Shown here: positions 1 through 5,846 of the stretch, one piece after another
How positions within the stretch are numbered: the stretch's first letter is position 1
Layout: each line of letters opens with the position of its first letter
Assembly: GCA_946481205.1 (NCBI GenBank)
Contig: CAMLNB010000132.1
Coordinates: 1 to 9,955 of the forward strand
Direction: 5' to 3'
Length of the DNA stretch: 9,955 nucleotides
From: an uncultured Kangiella sp.
GTDB lineage: Bacteria; Pseudomonadota; Gammaproteobacteria; Enterobacterales; DSM-103792
Notes under the pieces: generated by a model
What the model was told of the DNA's origin: nothing
What the model saw: the letters and a program-made list of their open reading frames with translations, nothing else
The model's database searches: none
Translations under genes and position numbers: made by a program

Positions 1-134
1 CGGCCACTGTCAGAATCTTGCGCGATTCCACGAACAAGGCAAGCCAGCGGGTAACGCATTGGCACTAATGCACTGACAGTCGCGCAGACCGCTGCTAGCG
101 TCAAGCCTTCCGCGTTCGCGGTCTGAACGGAGTC
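1..134. other. Upstream region with two inverted repeats
   Basis: No coding region is supported here. The stretch holds two 8-bp perfect inverted repeats. ACTGTCAG (6-13) pairs with CTGACAGT (73-80), and CAGACCGC (85-92) pairs with GCGGTCTG (118-125). The second pair would fold just before the ribosome binding site of the first lipoprotein gene, so it could be a 5' leader structure. Both could also be chance in GC-rich DNA. Any upstream gene lies outside the window. Confidence 0.3.
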
Positions 135-140
135 ATGTTT

Positions 141-608
141 ATGCGCAATCACAATGGTGTGATAGCCATAGCGCTGTCGTTGTTATTGACCGCCTGTACC
201 AGTCTGCAGCCCACGGGTTCGCCAGCGTTGCCGGTTTTGCAGCAACAGGTGATCGCAGCTGAACGCGCATTTGCCCAGACTATGGCCGATCGCGATTTGG
301 CTGCGTTTGCCAGTTTCCTCGCCGATGACGCGATCTTTCTCTCCGGCGGCGTGACGCTGCGCGGCAAAGCCGCGGTGCTCGATGGCTGGCGGCCGTATTA
401 TCAAAGCGCGCAAGCGCCGTTCAGCTGGCAACCGGAAACCGTCGAAGTGCAGGCGTCCGGCGTGCTGGCGTTGAGCACCGGTCCGGTGCGCGATCCGAAC
501 GGCGTTGTCGTCGCGCAGTTCAGCTCGATCTGGCGGCAGGAGGCGCCGGGCGTGTGGCGCATCGTGTTCGACAAAGGCAATCCGGTTTGCCCGCCACCTT
601 CGCCTTGA
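141..608 (+). CDS. DUF4440/SnoaL-like (NTF2-fold) lipoprotein
   Basis: Small exported protein of 155 residues. The N-terminus is a lipoprotein signal peptide: a hydrophobic stretch at residues 7-16, then the lipobox LTAC with the lipidated cysteine at C19. The mature part (about residues 35-150) looks like a DUF4440/SnoaL-like NTF2-fold domain: an AERAFAQTMADRDLAAFASFLADD-type helix (around residues 40-65), a RGKAAVLDGW segment, and an ending of the form GVWRIVFDKGNPVC. Relatives include enzymes and binding proteins with a small hydrophobic pocket; no catalytic role can be assigned here. I chose ATG 141 over ATG 135 because GGAG at 129-132 sits 8 bases before 141 but only 2 before 135. ATG 135 would add only two residues. 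The gene is followed after 69 bp by the DUF2461 gene on the same strand, with a short hairpin at its stop codon. Confidence 0.82.
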   Translation: MRNHNGVIAIALSLLLTACTSLQPTGSPALPVLQQQVIAAERAFAQTMADRDLAAFASFLADDAIFLSGGVTLRGKAAVLDGWRPYYQSAQAPFSWQPETVEVQASGVLALSTGPVRDPNGVVVAQFSSIWRQEAPGVWRIVFDKGNPVCPPPSP

Positions 609-624
609 GCGCTTGAAAAGCGCT
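608..624 (+). terminator. Short hairpin at end of lipoprotein gene
   Basis: AGCGCTT (608-614) and AAGCGCT (618-624) are perfect complements with a 3-base loop, starting on the last base of the stop codon. Only TTGCGTT follows, with no real T-run. It may be a weak terminator or an mRNA 3' stabiliser that allows read-through into the next gene. Confidence 0.3.
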
Positions 625-677
625 TGCGTTATGCTGGCAGCCTCTTGCCCTCACAACGCACAGGATGCGGTTCTGGC

Positions 678-1358
678 ATGTCATTTAGCGCTGAAACATT
701 TCGTTTTCTCGGCCAACTGGCGCGACACAACAATCGTGACTGGTTTGAAGCGAACAAACCACAGTATGAACAATACGTGCGCGAGCCGGCGCTCGGCTTT
801 ATCGCGGCGATGCAGGCGCCCATGGCCGAGCTGTCGGCGCAGTTTGAAGTCAGCGCAAAGAAGCTCGGCGGTTCACTGATGCGGGTGTATCGCGATACCC
901 GCTTCAGTCATGACAAGACGCCGTACAAAACCAATGTCGGCATTCAATTCCGCCATGTCACCGGCAAGGACGTGCATGCGCCGGGGTTTTATCTGCATCT
1001 GAGCCCGGACGAGTGTTTTCTGGCGGCGGGGCTGTGGCACCCGGAAAGCGCGGCATTGAAGCAGATCCGCCATTACATTCGAGACAATCCGAATGCCTGG
1101 CAGCGTGCGATCGGCGAACGCAGCTTCAAAAAGTATTTCACGCTGCAAGGCGACAGCCTGCAACGGATGCCGCGCGGTTTCGACGAAAACCACGTTCATG
1201 CCACCGATCTGAAGCGCAAGGATTTTATTGCTGTGCATGCGTTCAGCCGTGAAGACACGCTGAAAGCCAACTTCGCCAGTTTCTGCATGACCCGTTTTCG
1301 CGCGGCTGGCGAGTTCATGCACACGCTGTGCGATGCCGTCGACGTTGCCTGGGACTAG
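678..1358 (+). CDS. DUF2461 (TIGR02453-type) family protein
   Basis: Soluble protein of 226 residues with no signal peptide or membrane segment. The sequence matches the widespread DUF2461/TIGR02453 family along its whole length. It opens with FRFLGQLARHNNRDWFEANK, continues with the family hallmark RVYRDTRFSHDKTPYKTN at about residues 71-88, then the PGFYLHLSPDE and AAGLWHPESAALKQIR segments. The family's biochemical function is unknown. I chose ATG 678 rather than the in-frame ATG 624. The longer start overlaps the hairpin behind the preceding gene and adds 18 residues that do not look like the family. AGGA at 662-665 lies upstream of 678. The gene ends in a convergent intergenic region facing the beta-propeller gene. 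Confidence 0.88.
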   Translation: MSFSAETFRFLGQLARHNNRDWFEANKPQYEQYVREPALGFIAAMQAPMAELSAQFEVSAKKLGGSLMRVYRDTRFSHDKTPYKTNVGIQFRHVTGKDVHAPGFYLHLSPDECFLAAGLWHPESAALKQIRHYIRDNPNAWQRAIGERSFKKYFTLQGDSLQRMPRGFDENHVHATDLKRKDFIAVHAFSREDTLKANFASFCMTRFRAAGEFMHTLCDAVDVAWD

Positions 1359-1458
1359 CAAGTGCCGAGCAAACGCCAAAAAATATAGCCAGCCCGATCA
1401 CCCCACCGCGAACGGCGGTACAACGCGTCATCGAACCGGCTATGCAACGCCGTAAGGC

Positions 1459-1495
1459 AAAAGTTGCCTGCGGGCGGGACATCCCGACAGGCAAC
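1459..1495 (-). terminator. Rho-independent terminator of the beta-propeller gene
   Basis: GTTGCCTG (1463-1470) and CAGGCAAC (1488-1495) form an 8-bp perfect stem, extended inward by a CGGG/CCCG pairing with one bulged A. Read on the minus strand the hairpin is followed by TTTT (1462-1459), so it fits best as the terminator of the minus-strand gene that ends at 1545. It could also slow transcription arriving from the DUF2461 gene. Confidence 0.55.
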
Positions 1496-1508
1496 GTGGA
1501 GGGAAGTG

Positions 1509-1538
1509 ATCGCGCTGCTACACATGCAGCAGCGCGAT
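1509..1538. terminator. Strong 11-bp hairpin just past the beta-propeller stop codon
   Basis: ATCGCGCTGCT (1509-1519) and AGCAGCGCGAT (1528-1538) are perfect complements around an 8-base loop, 6 bases past the minus-strand stop codon. No T-run follows in either direction. With the second hairpin at 1463-1495 it makes a tandem 3' structure, probably a transcript-end stabiliser or part of a two-step terminator. Confidence 0.45.
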
Positions 1539-1544
1539 AGCCCG

Positions 1545-3497
1545 TTAGAACGGCCCGTTTACCGCATCCGGCGTTTGCCAGAATGCCGACCAGACGCCGT
1601 TGCCATAGACATGGAACAGCGCATCATCATGCTGGCGGCTGCGATTGCCGTGGCTGACCGGCGGGTACAGGCGATCGACCCGGCTGCGATCGACCACCAT
1701 GCGCCCCATATTGTGCAGGCTGGCGTCGCCATCCAGATCGTTGACTTCAAATAGCTGCACGCCGGACTCGGTCCATTGATAGTAAGGACCATATGACGTC
1801 GGCATATCGTCGATCTGTATCGGCAAGGTGAAGCGCACGGTGGTGTCATCAAGCTGACGGAAACTCAGCGAGCGGCTGTCAAAATTGGCTTCGCTGTAGC
1901 TGCTGAATTCACCGAGCACGGCACTACCGACCGACACCGGTGCCGCCATGTTCCGGACATCAAACAATTCCACTTTGACCCGGGTGACAAAATTCAGGTC
2001 GGCACGAATGGCACCAACTGCCAGCAGATGGGTTTGGCCCAATGGATGCAGATACGATGAGAACCCCGGCACTTCCAGTTGGCCCGCGATGAACGGATCC
2101 GCAGGATTGCTCAGATCGAGCACATAGAGCGGATCGATGCGCTCGAAGCTGACCACGTAGGCGCGCTCACCCGCAAAACGTACGGCAAAAATATCCTCGC
2201 CTGGTTTGCCAATCGGTTCTGGTCGCGCGGCGTTCGGCAGCGTTGCCAGCGACTGCAGATTGCCTTCGCCATCGTCGCTCAGAATTTGCAGCTGATGGCG
2301 CAGGCTGTTGTCGCTTTGACGCTGACTGGTCACCAGCCGCAAGTGGCCATCTTTCTCGCTCATCCGGTAACCCGGATCGGTCCAGCCGAGCGTGCCATCG
2401 ACGCTGCCGCTGGCGCGGTACTCGACGCCGTTCGAGCCGAGGCTGAACTTGTGCAGCACGGTCTGTTCGCCGGCGTGAAAAGCGGAACCACCGAGGTAAA
2501 GATTTTCCGTGGAAGCGTACAAGCCGTGCACTGGCGTGTTCAGGCACAGGGCATCGCTGACTTGGCGATTATTCAGATCAATCACGGTGATCGTGACGAT
2601 GTTGGCGTAGCCGTCGTCCGGCGACAATGTCGCCGGCGTCAGACAATCGCGCGCCTGCACCAGGGGCTGGCGGTTGCCGTCGTTGATCCGATACTGCGGC
2701 AACAAGGTTTGCAGACTGGCATTGCGGATCAAGCGTTCATTGGCCAGCTTTTGCTCTTCACTGCTGGCGGCAAGATTCAAGCCAGGAATCTGCGGGAAGG
2801 AATGGGTGATCAGAAAGAGCTGATTGCCGATGCGACGGCTCTCCAGCAGCAGGCCATCCAGGGTCAGCGACCAGACGCTGGCAGCGCCACTGGGATCGGT
2901 CACGTCAAACAGCTCGACCCGGGTTTCGCCGTTGGCAATCGTGCTGCCACCCACCACCATGATGTGCACCGGCCCGTACATCAAAGTACTGCCAATTGCG
3001 ACCAGCTCGCGGCTTTGCTGATTCGGATTCTGATGCAGGTAGAGGCCGGCGATCGTGGTGTTCTCGGCACCGAAATTCACTGCCGCCAGTTCGCGCGCGC
3101 TGGCCTGGGCAGGGTCGGTCGCGAGAATGCGGATGCGTCGGCTGGCATCGACATTCGGGTATTCGTAGGTGCCGGCGACAAACAGATGCTGACCGTCGTA
3201 CTGCACCCGATCAGCCTCATCCACGCCAGGCTCGTGCAGATTGACGTTGGAATAGTCGGCAGTATCAATATCGGCCAGACTCAGTGCCTGGACGCCGTGC
3301 TGATTGGCCAGCTGCAGCCGAACGCCGTTCTTCAGCAGATTCACCAGCACCGTGCTGTCACCGGCGCTGACCAGCTGGCCGTTGCTGACCGCTGCCAGTT
3401 TCAGCCGCGAGTAATCGGTATTCAGTGTTTCGCTGCTATCGTTGTGACAACCGGTCACCACACCAAGGGTGACGGCCAAAGCCAATGCCCGTGTCAT
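1545..3497 (-). CDS. Secreted beta-propeller lipoprotein (PF09826-type)
   Basis: Protein of 650 residues. The N-terminus is a lipoprotein signal: MTRALALAVTLGVVTGC, with lipidated C17 and His at +2, which suggests outer-membrane placement. Residues 91-102 carry GVDEADRVQYDG, the signature opening of the 'beta propeller domain' family PF09826. From there the protein is a long succession of blade-like beta segments (for example YVLDLSNPADPFIAGQLEVPGFSSY in the second half) and ends with DALFHVYGNGVW, which fits the family C-terminus. It appears complete. The family is secreted and its role is not established; a binding or scaffold function is the usual guess. The start is supported by AGGAG (3509-3505) 7 bases upstream. 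It is transcribed away from the mipA module across a shared intergenic region and ends at the hairpins at 1463-1538. Confidence 0.87.
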   Translation of the reverse strand: MTRALALAVTLGVVTGCHNDSSETLNTDYSRLKLAAVSNGQLVSAGDSTVLVNLLKNGVRLQLANQHGVQALSLADIDTADYSNVNLHEPGVDEADRVQYDGQHLFVAGTYEYPNVDASRRIRILATDPAQASARELAAVNFGAENTTIAGLYLHQNPNQQSRELVAIGSTLMYGPVHIMVVGGSTIANGETRVELFDVTDPSGAASVWSLTLDGLLLESRRIGNQLFLITHSFPQIPGLNLAASSEEQKLANERLIRNASLQTLLPQYRINDGNRQPLVQARDCLTPATLSPDDGYANIVTITVIDLNNRQVSDALCLNTPVHGLYASTENLYLGGSAFHAGEQTVLHKFSLGSNGVEYRASGSVDGTLGWTDPGYRMSEKDGHLRLVTSQRQSDNSLRHQLQILSDDGEGNLQSLATLPNAARPEPIGKPGEDIFAVRFAGERAYVVSFERIDPLYVLDLSNPADPFIAGQLEVPGFSSYLHPLGQTHLLAVGAIRADLNFVTRVKVELFDVRNMAAPVSVGSAVLGEFSSYSEANFDSRSLSFRQLDDTTVRFTLPIQIDDMPTSYGPYYQWTESGVQLFEVNDLDGDASLHNMGRMVVDRSRVDRLYPPVSHGNRSRQHDDALFHVYGNGVWSAFWQTPDAVNGPF

Positions 3498-3601
3498 CGC
3501 TGCGCTCCTGTCTGCTGCTGGTCAGATGGCGGTTGAAACCGACTGCCTCCGGGTTCTGGCGGCAGCTTAAGCAGCAAGGGTCAGCGCTGGCTGTTGGCGT
3601 T

Positions 3602-3628
3602 TTGCGTGAATTTGTGAAATTGCGTAAT
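3602..3628. repeat. Three tandem 9-bp imperfect repeats
   Basis: TTGCGTGAA (3602-3610), TTTGTGAAA (3611-3619) and TTGCGTAAT (3620-3628) lie back to back in an AT-richer patch of the divergent intergenic region. The near-helical spacing suggests a regulator binding site or a promoter UP-like element serving either gene. No specific factor can be named. Confidence 0.35.
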
Positions 3629-3641
3629 GCGAACCGACCAC

Positions 3642-3659
3642 CGTTACCCCGTGATAACG
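3642..3659. promoter_or_regulatory. Candidate palindromic operator
   Basis: CGTTACCCCGTGATAACG is an imperfect 18-bp palindrome with outer arms CGTTA/TAACG and most inner positions symmetric. Its place between two divergent genes suits a dimeric transcription factor. The factor is not identifiable from the sequence. Confidence 0.35.
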
Positions 3660-3697
3660 CCCACTGATGCCGTTGTGTCGCGGCCGGGCGGCGGCAT

Positions 3698-3711
3698 TAC
3701 ACTTTTTCACA
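3698..3711 (+). promoter_or_regulatory. Candidate RstA-like box upstream of mipA
   Basis: TACACTTTTTCACA resembles the Escherichia coli RstA box (TACATNTNGTTACA), matching 9 of its 12 defined positions. The two ACA half-site cores are exactly 10 bp apart, the direct-repeat geometry usual for OmpR/PhoB-type regulators. An RstA-like regulator is encoded in the same run of genes. I infer possible autoregulation. The site also overlaps a -10-like hexamer, so activation versus repression cannot be told. Confidence 0.35.
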
Positions 3712-3742
3712 GATTTTGACGAGAACGACGAGGAAGCGGGCA

Positions 3743-3796
3743 ATGCATTCTGGGATCATGGTCAACACTCTGTCTGCGGGCCCGGGCTCGCTGTGA
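3743..3796 (+). CDS. Possible 17-codon leader ORF ahead of mipA
   Basis: A short frame starting ATG CAT TCT and ending TGA at 3794-3796 encodes MHSGIMVNTLSAGPGSL. It has a better ribosome binding site (GAGGA, 3730-3734, 8 bases before the ATG) than mipA itself, which has none visible. Its stop overlaps a GTG that is in frame with mipA (GTGA at 3793-3796) and lies 8 bases before mipA ATG 3805. This layout fits translational coupling or re-initiation. It could also be chance; conservation is needed to tell. Confidence 0.35.
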   Translation: MHSGIMVNTLSAGPGSL

Positions 3797-3804
3797 ACCG
3801 CGCC

Positions 3805-4677
3805 ATGAACCACCTCGTGAGTCATCTCATAAAAAGCCTCGTTCTGCTGCTCTGGCTCGGTACCGCCGCGGCCAGTCCGTCGGCGCGCGCGGACGCTGCC
3901 GAGGATTGTGATGGCAGCGATTGCGTTACCGTTGGCGACTGGGAGTTCGGTCTGTCAATTGGCTATGGCGAGCGCAGCAATCCACTGCATGATGGTGAGC
4001 GGATTCCGCTGTGGTTGATTCCGCGTGTGCGCTATTACGGTGAGCGCTTCTTTCTGGAGAATCTCGAACTCGGCTACACGTTGCTGGACCGGCCGGCGCT
4101 GATGGTCAACGTCATCGCAACGCCAGGTTATGACCGGATGTACTTCGCGCGCTGGGATCCCAACAATATCTTCATCGATCTGCAAGGCAACGCCGTGACG
4201 CCGGGTGCTGGTGTCGCTCGCATCGATCTGGCCGGCCTGGACAAACGGCGGCTGGCGTATCTGGCCGGAGTGGAATTCAGTGGCGGTACCGATCACCTCG
4301 AGTGGCAGCTACAGCTGCTCAATGACGTCAGCGGCGTGCATGACGGCAGCGAGTTACGCGTTGCCAGCAGCCTGATGGGTGGCGAAGGCGATTGGCGCGT
4401 CGGCGCCGGTCTGGGCCTGACCTGGAAAAGCGCCGCGCTGGTCGACTACTACTACGGCATACGCCCGCACGAAGTCACCGATGGTCGCAGCGAGTATGAT
4501 GGCCGCGCCAGCTGGAATCCGTTCGTCAAGTTCTCGCTGAGCAAACGCATTAATGACGCCTGGCAATGGCGCCTGCACTGGCATTACGAATGGCTTGGCA
4601 ACGGCATCACCGACAGTCCGATTGTCGAGCAGGGCCATGTCTCGACGCTGTTCTTCGGAGGCGACTATCATTTCTAA
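3805..4677 (+). CDS. MipA/OmpV-family outer-membrane protein
   Basis: Protein of 290 residues, close to the usual size for MipA/OmpV proteins. A Sec signal peptide covers roughly residues 1-29: hydrophobic core SLVLLLWLGTAAA, then an ARA site before DAAEDC. The mature chain is rich in alternating aromatic strands, as expected of a beta-barrel. It has an early WEFGLSIGYGERSNPL strand, an IPRVRYYGERFFLEN segment, a GAGLGLTWKSAALVDYYYG segment typical of the family, and a terminal aromatic residue (GGDYHF) as the barrel-assembly signal. I chose ATG 3805 because it begins directly at the signal peptide; GTG 3793 is an alternative. Longer in-frame starts would add a charged, unlikely leader. The family includes the murein-associated MipA and Vibrio OmpV; the substrate here is unknown. 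It is the first of four same-strand genes and overlaps the next one. Confidence 0.85.
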   Translation: MNHLVSHLIKSLVLLLWLGTAAASPSARADAAEDCDGSDCVTVGDWEFGLSIGYGERSNPLHDGERIPLWLIPRVRYYGERFFLENLELGYTLLDRPALMVNVIATPGYDRMYFARWDPNNIFIDLQGNAVTPGAGVARIDLAGLDKRRLAYLAGVEFSGGTDHLEWQLQLLNDVSGVHDGSELRVASSLMGGEGDWRVGAGLGLTWKSAALVDYYYGIRPHEVTDGRSEYDGRASWNPFVKFSLSKRINDAWQWRLHWHYEWLGNGITDSPIVEQGHVSTLFFGGDYHF

Positions 4678-5077
4678 CCGATTGGCTCGCACGGTGGCCT
4701 TGCTCGGCACGGCGACGCTGACCGTGACCGCGGCGCTCGCGCATGATGGCGCCGATGTGCCCGCTGCGGCGTCATTGCAATTGCAGCCGGCGCTGTGTGC
4801 GCTGGCTCGCGAGGAACGGTTGTGCCGCAAGGATGTGCAGATAGCCTGGCAGCTGCCGGAGCAGGCGTCGCCCTGCCTGCATCGCAGCGATCTGAGCGAG
4901 GCCCTGCACTGCTGGCAGCAACAAAGCGACGGCAGCATTGCGGTGCAGGTCGAGAGCGCCAGCGATCTGGTGTTCATGCTGAAAGCCGGTGAACACACGT
5001 TGGCTGAAGCGGTATTCCGGGTTTTGTGGGAAGAACAGCAGCGACGCAAGCGGCGCAAACCATGGCAATTTTTCTAG
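4637..5077 (+). CDS. DUF3019 small periplasmic protein
   Basis: Small exported protein, 146 residues from ATG 4637. It has a signal peptide (hydrophobic run ending TLTVTAALA before HDGADVP) and a compact domain fitting DUF3019: LQLQPALC, RLCRKDVQIAW, SPCL, LHCW, then an FMLKAGEHTLAEAVFRVLW segment and a basic tail RRKRRKPW. Four cysteines (C54, C63, C80, C92) probably form two periplasmic disulfides. The start is uncertain. ATG 4637 has a poor ribosome binding site. GGAGG at 4657-4661 stands 8 bases before an ATT at 4670, which would give a cleaner signal peptide (MSNRLARTVALL) of a 135-residue protein. Either start overlaps the end of mipA, implying translational coupling. Function is unknown. 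As I recall, DUF3019 genes often sit beside MipA and two-component genes in Shewanella-type bacteria. Confidence 0.75.
   Translation: MSRRCSSEATIISNRLARTVALLGTATLTVTAALAHDGADVPAAASLQLQPALCALAREERLCRKDVQIAWQLPEQASPCLHRSDLSEALHCWQQQSDGSIAVQVESASDLVFMLKAGEHTLAEAVFRVLWEEQQRRKRRKPWQFF
4657..4672 (+). promoter_or_regulatory. Strong Shine-Dalgarno placed before an ATT codon
   Basis: GGAGG (4657-4661) is one of the best ribosome binding sites in the window and sits inside the last codons of mipA. It is 8 bases before ATT (4670-4672) and 5 before ATC (4667-4669), both in the DUF3019 frame. No ATG, GTG or TTG lies at a suitable distance; TTG 4682 is 20 bases away. It therefore argues for a rare ATT start. 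Confidence 0.45.
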
Positions 5078-5090
5078 GCCGCTACGGCAA

Positions 5091-5122
5091 GGTGTTGGAT
5101 ACGCTGACCAGCGTCCAGCACC
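5091..5122 (+). promoter_or_regulatory. Intercistronic hairpin between DUF3019 and rstA-like genes
   Basis: GGTGTTGG (5091-5098) pairs with CCAGCACC (5115-5122, one G-U pair), and ACGCT (5101-5105) pairs with AGCGT (5110-5114) around a GACC loop, leaving a 2-base bulge. The result is a roughly 13-bp stem in the 67-bp gap, ending 9 bases before the regulator's ribosome binding site. No T-run follows, so it is unlikely to be a simple terminator. An mRNA processing or stabilising element that sets different levels of the membrane proteins and the regulators is plausible. Confidence 0.45.
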
Positions 5123-5144
5123 GACAGCCAGAAAGGATTCTGTG

Positions 5145-5840
5145 ATGACGCATCGCATTCTGCTGGTTGAAGACGATCAGCGCCTGGCCGAGCTGGTCGC
5201 GGATTATTTGCAGCAGAACGGTTTTCAAGTCACGGTTGAAGCCGATGGTGGGCAGGTCGAAGCGCGTTTGCGCAGCGAGTCGGTGGATCTGCTGATTCTG
5301 GATCTGATGCTGCCGAATCGCGACGGTCTGTCGATCTGCAAAGCGGTGCGCGGTTTTTTTTCCGCGCCGATCCTGATGGTGACGGCCAAAGACAGCGATA
5401 TCGATCAGGTGCTCGGGCTGGAATTCGGCGCCGATGACTATGTGATCAAACCGGTCGAGCCGCGCGTGCTGCTGGCGCGTATTCAGGCCTTGTTGCGTCG
5501 CTACCAACCGCGCGTCGAACCGGAACTGTCCACGCTCAGCTTCGGCCAGCTGCAGCTGGAGAATCGCAGCCGCCATGTCACACTGGCCAAGCAACTGGTC
5601 GATCTGAGCAGCCATGAATTCGATTTGCTCTGGCTGCTCGCCAGTCACGCCGGCAGCATTCAGAGCCGTGACAGCCTGTTCCAAGCGCTGCACGGCCGGC
5701 CTTACGACGGTCTCGATCGCTCCATTGATGTTCGCGTCTCGCATCTGCGCAAAAAACTCGGCGACAGCGCCGAAGCGCCGTTCCGGATCAAAACCATTTG
5801 GGGTCGCGGTTATCTGTTCGTGCCCGACGCTTGGGACTGA
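5145..5840 (+). CDS. rstA: OmpR-family response regulator, RstA-like
   Basis: Two-domain response regulator of 231 residues. The receiver domain (about 3-118) has acidic residues E9, D10 and D11, phospho-acceptor D53 in LILDLMLPNRDG, T80 and K102. The winged-helix DNA-binding domain (about 130-228) ends RIKTIWGRGYLF. It resembles E. coli RstA closely: the TVE segment near residue 30, SHEFDLLWLLASHAG, YDGLDRSIDVRVSHLRKKL, and the final PDAWD (PHAWE in RstA). It would be phosphorylated by the kinase encoded 6 bases downstream and bind promoter DNA in the cytoplasm. ATG 5145 is supported by AAAGGA (5132-5137) 7 bases upstream and by the start of the receiver domain; GTG 5142 is adjacent. An RstA-like box upstream of mipA suggests autoregulation. 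The family assignment is firm; true orthology to RstA is likely but inferred. Confidence 0.92.
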   Translation: MTHRILLVEDDQRLAELVADYLQQNGFQVTVEADGGQVEARLRSESVDLLILDLMLPNRDGLSICKAVRGFFSAPILMVTAKDSDIDQVLGLEFGADDYVIKPVEPRVLLARIQALLRRYQPRVEPELSTLSFGQLQLENRSRHVTLAKQLVDLSSHEFDLLWLLASHAGSIQSRDSLFQALHGRPYDGLDRSIDVRVSHLRKKLGDSAEAPFRIKTIWGRGYLFVPDAWD

Positions 5841-5846
5841 GCCGCT

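Larger units (their letters stand above)
3498..3804. other. Divergent promoter region between beta-propeller and mipA-like genes
   Basis: About 300 bp between two divergently transcribed genes. It contains three back-to-back 9-bp imperfect repeats (3602-3628), an 18-bp imperfect palindrome (3642-3659), an RstA-box-like site (3698-3711) and a possible leader ORF (3743-3796). No convincing consensus sigma-70 promoter is visible. The best guess for mipA is a -10-like TACACT at 3698-3703 with a weak TTGTGT 19 bases upstream. Confidence 0.5.

Noticed and set aside
59..75. TGGCAC at 60-65 as a second sigma-54 promoter
   Set aside because: The -12 GC is not at the required 10-base spacing from GG; the nearest GC is 7 bases away.
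2079..3536. Long open frame on the plus strand opposite the beta-propeller gene
   Set aside because: It has no signal, domain or ribosome site, and low-complexity Gln/Ala/Val-rich composition. The minus-strand frame has a lipobox, the PF09826 signature and a good Shine-Dalgarno. It is an antisense shadow produced by GC-rich codon use.
3667..3804. Longer mipA start at ATG 3667
   Set aside because: It would add 46 mostly charged residues before a clear signal peptide and lies upstream of the likely promoter and leader ORF.
4553..4636. Longer DUF3019 start at ATG 4553
   Set aside because: It would overlap mipA by 125 bases and bury the signal peptide far inside the protein.
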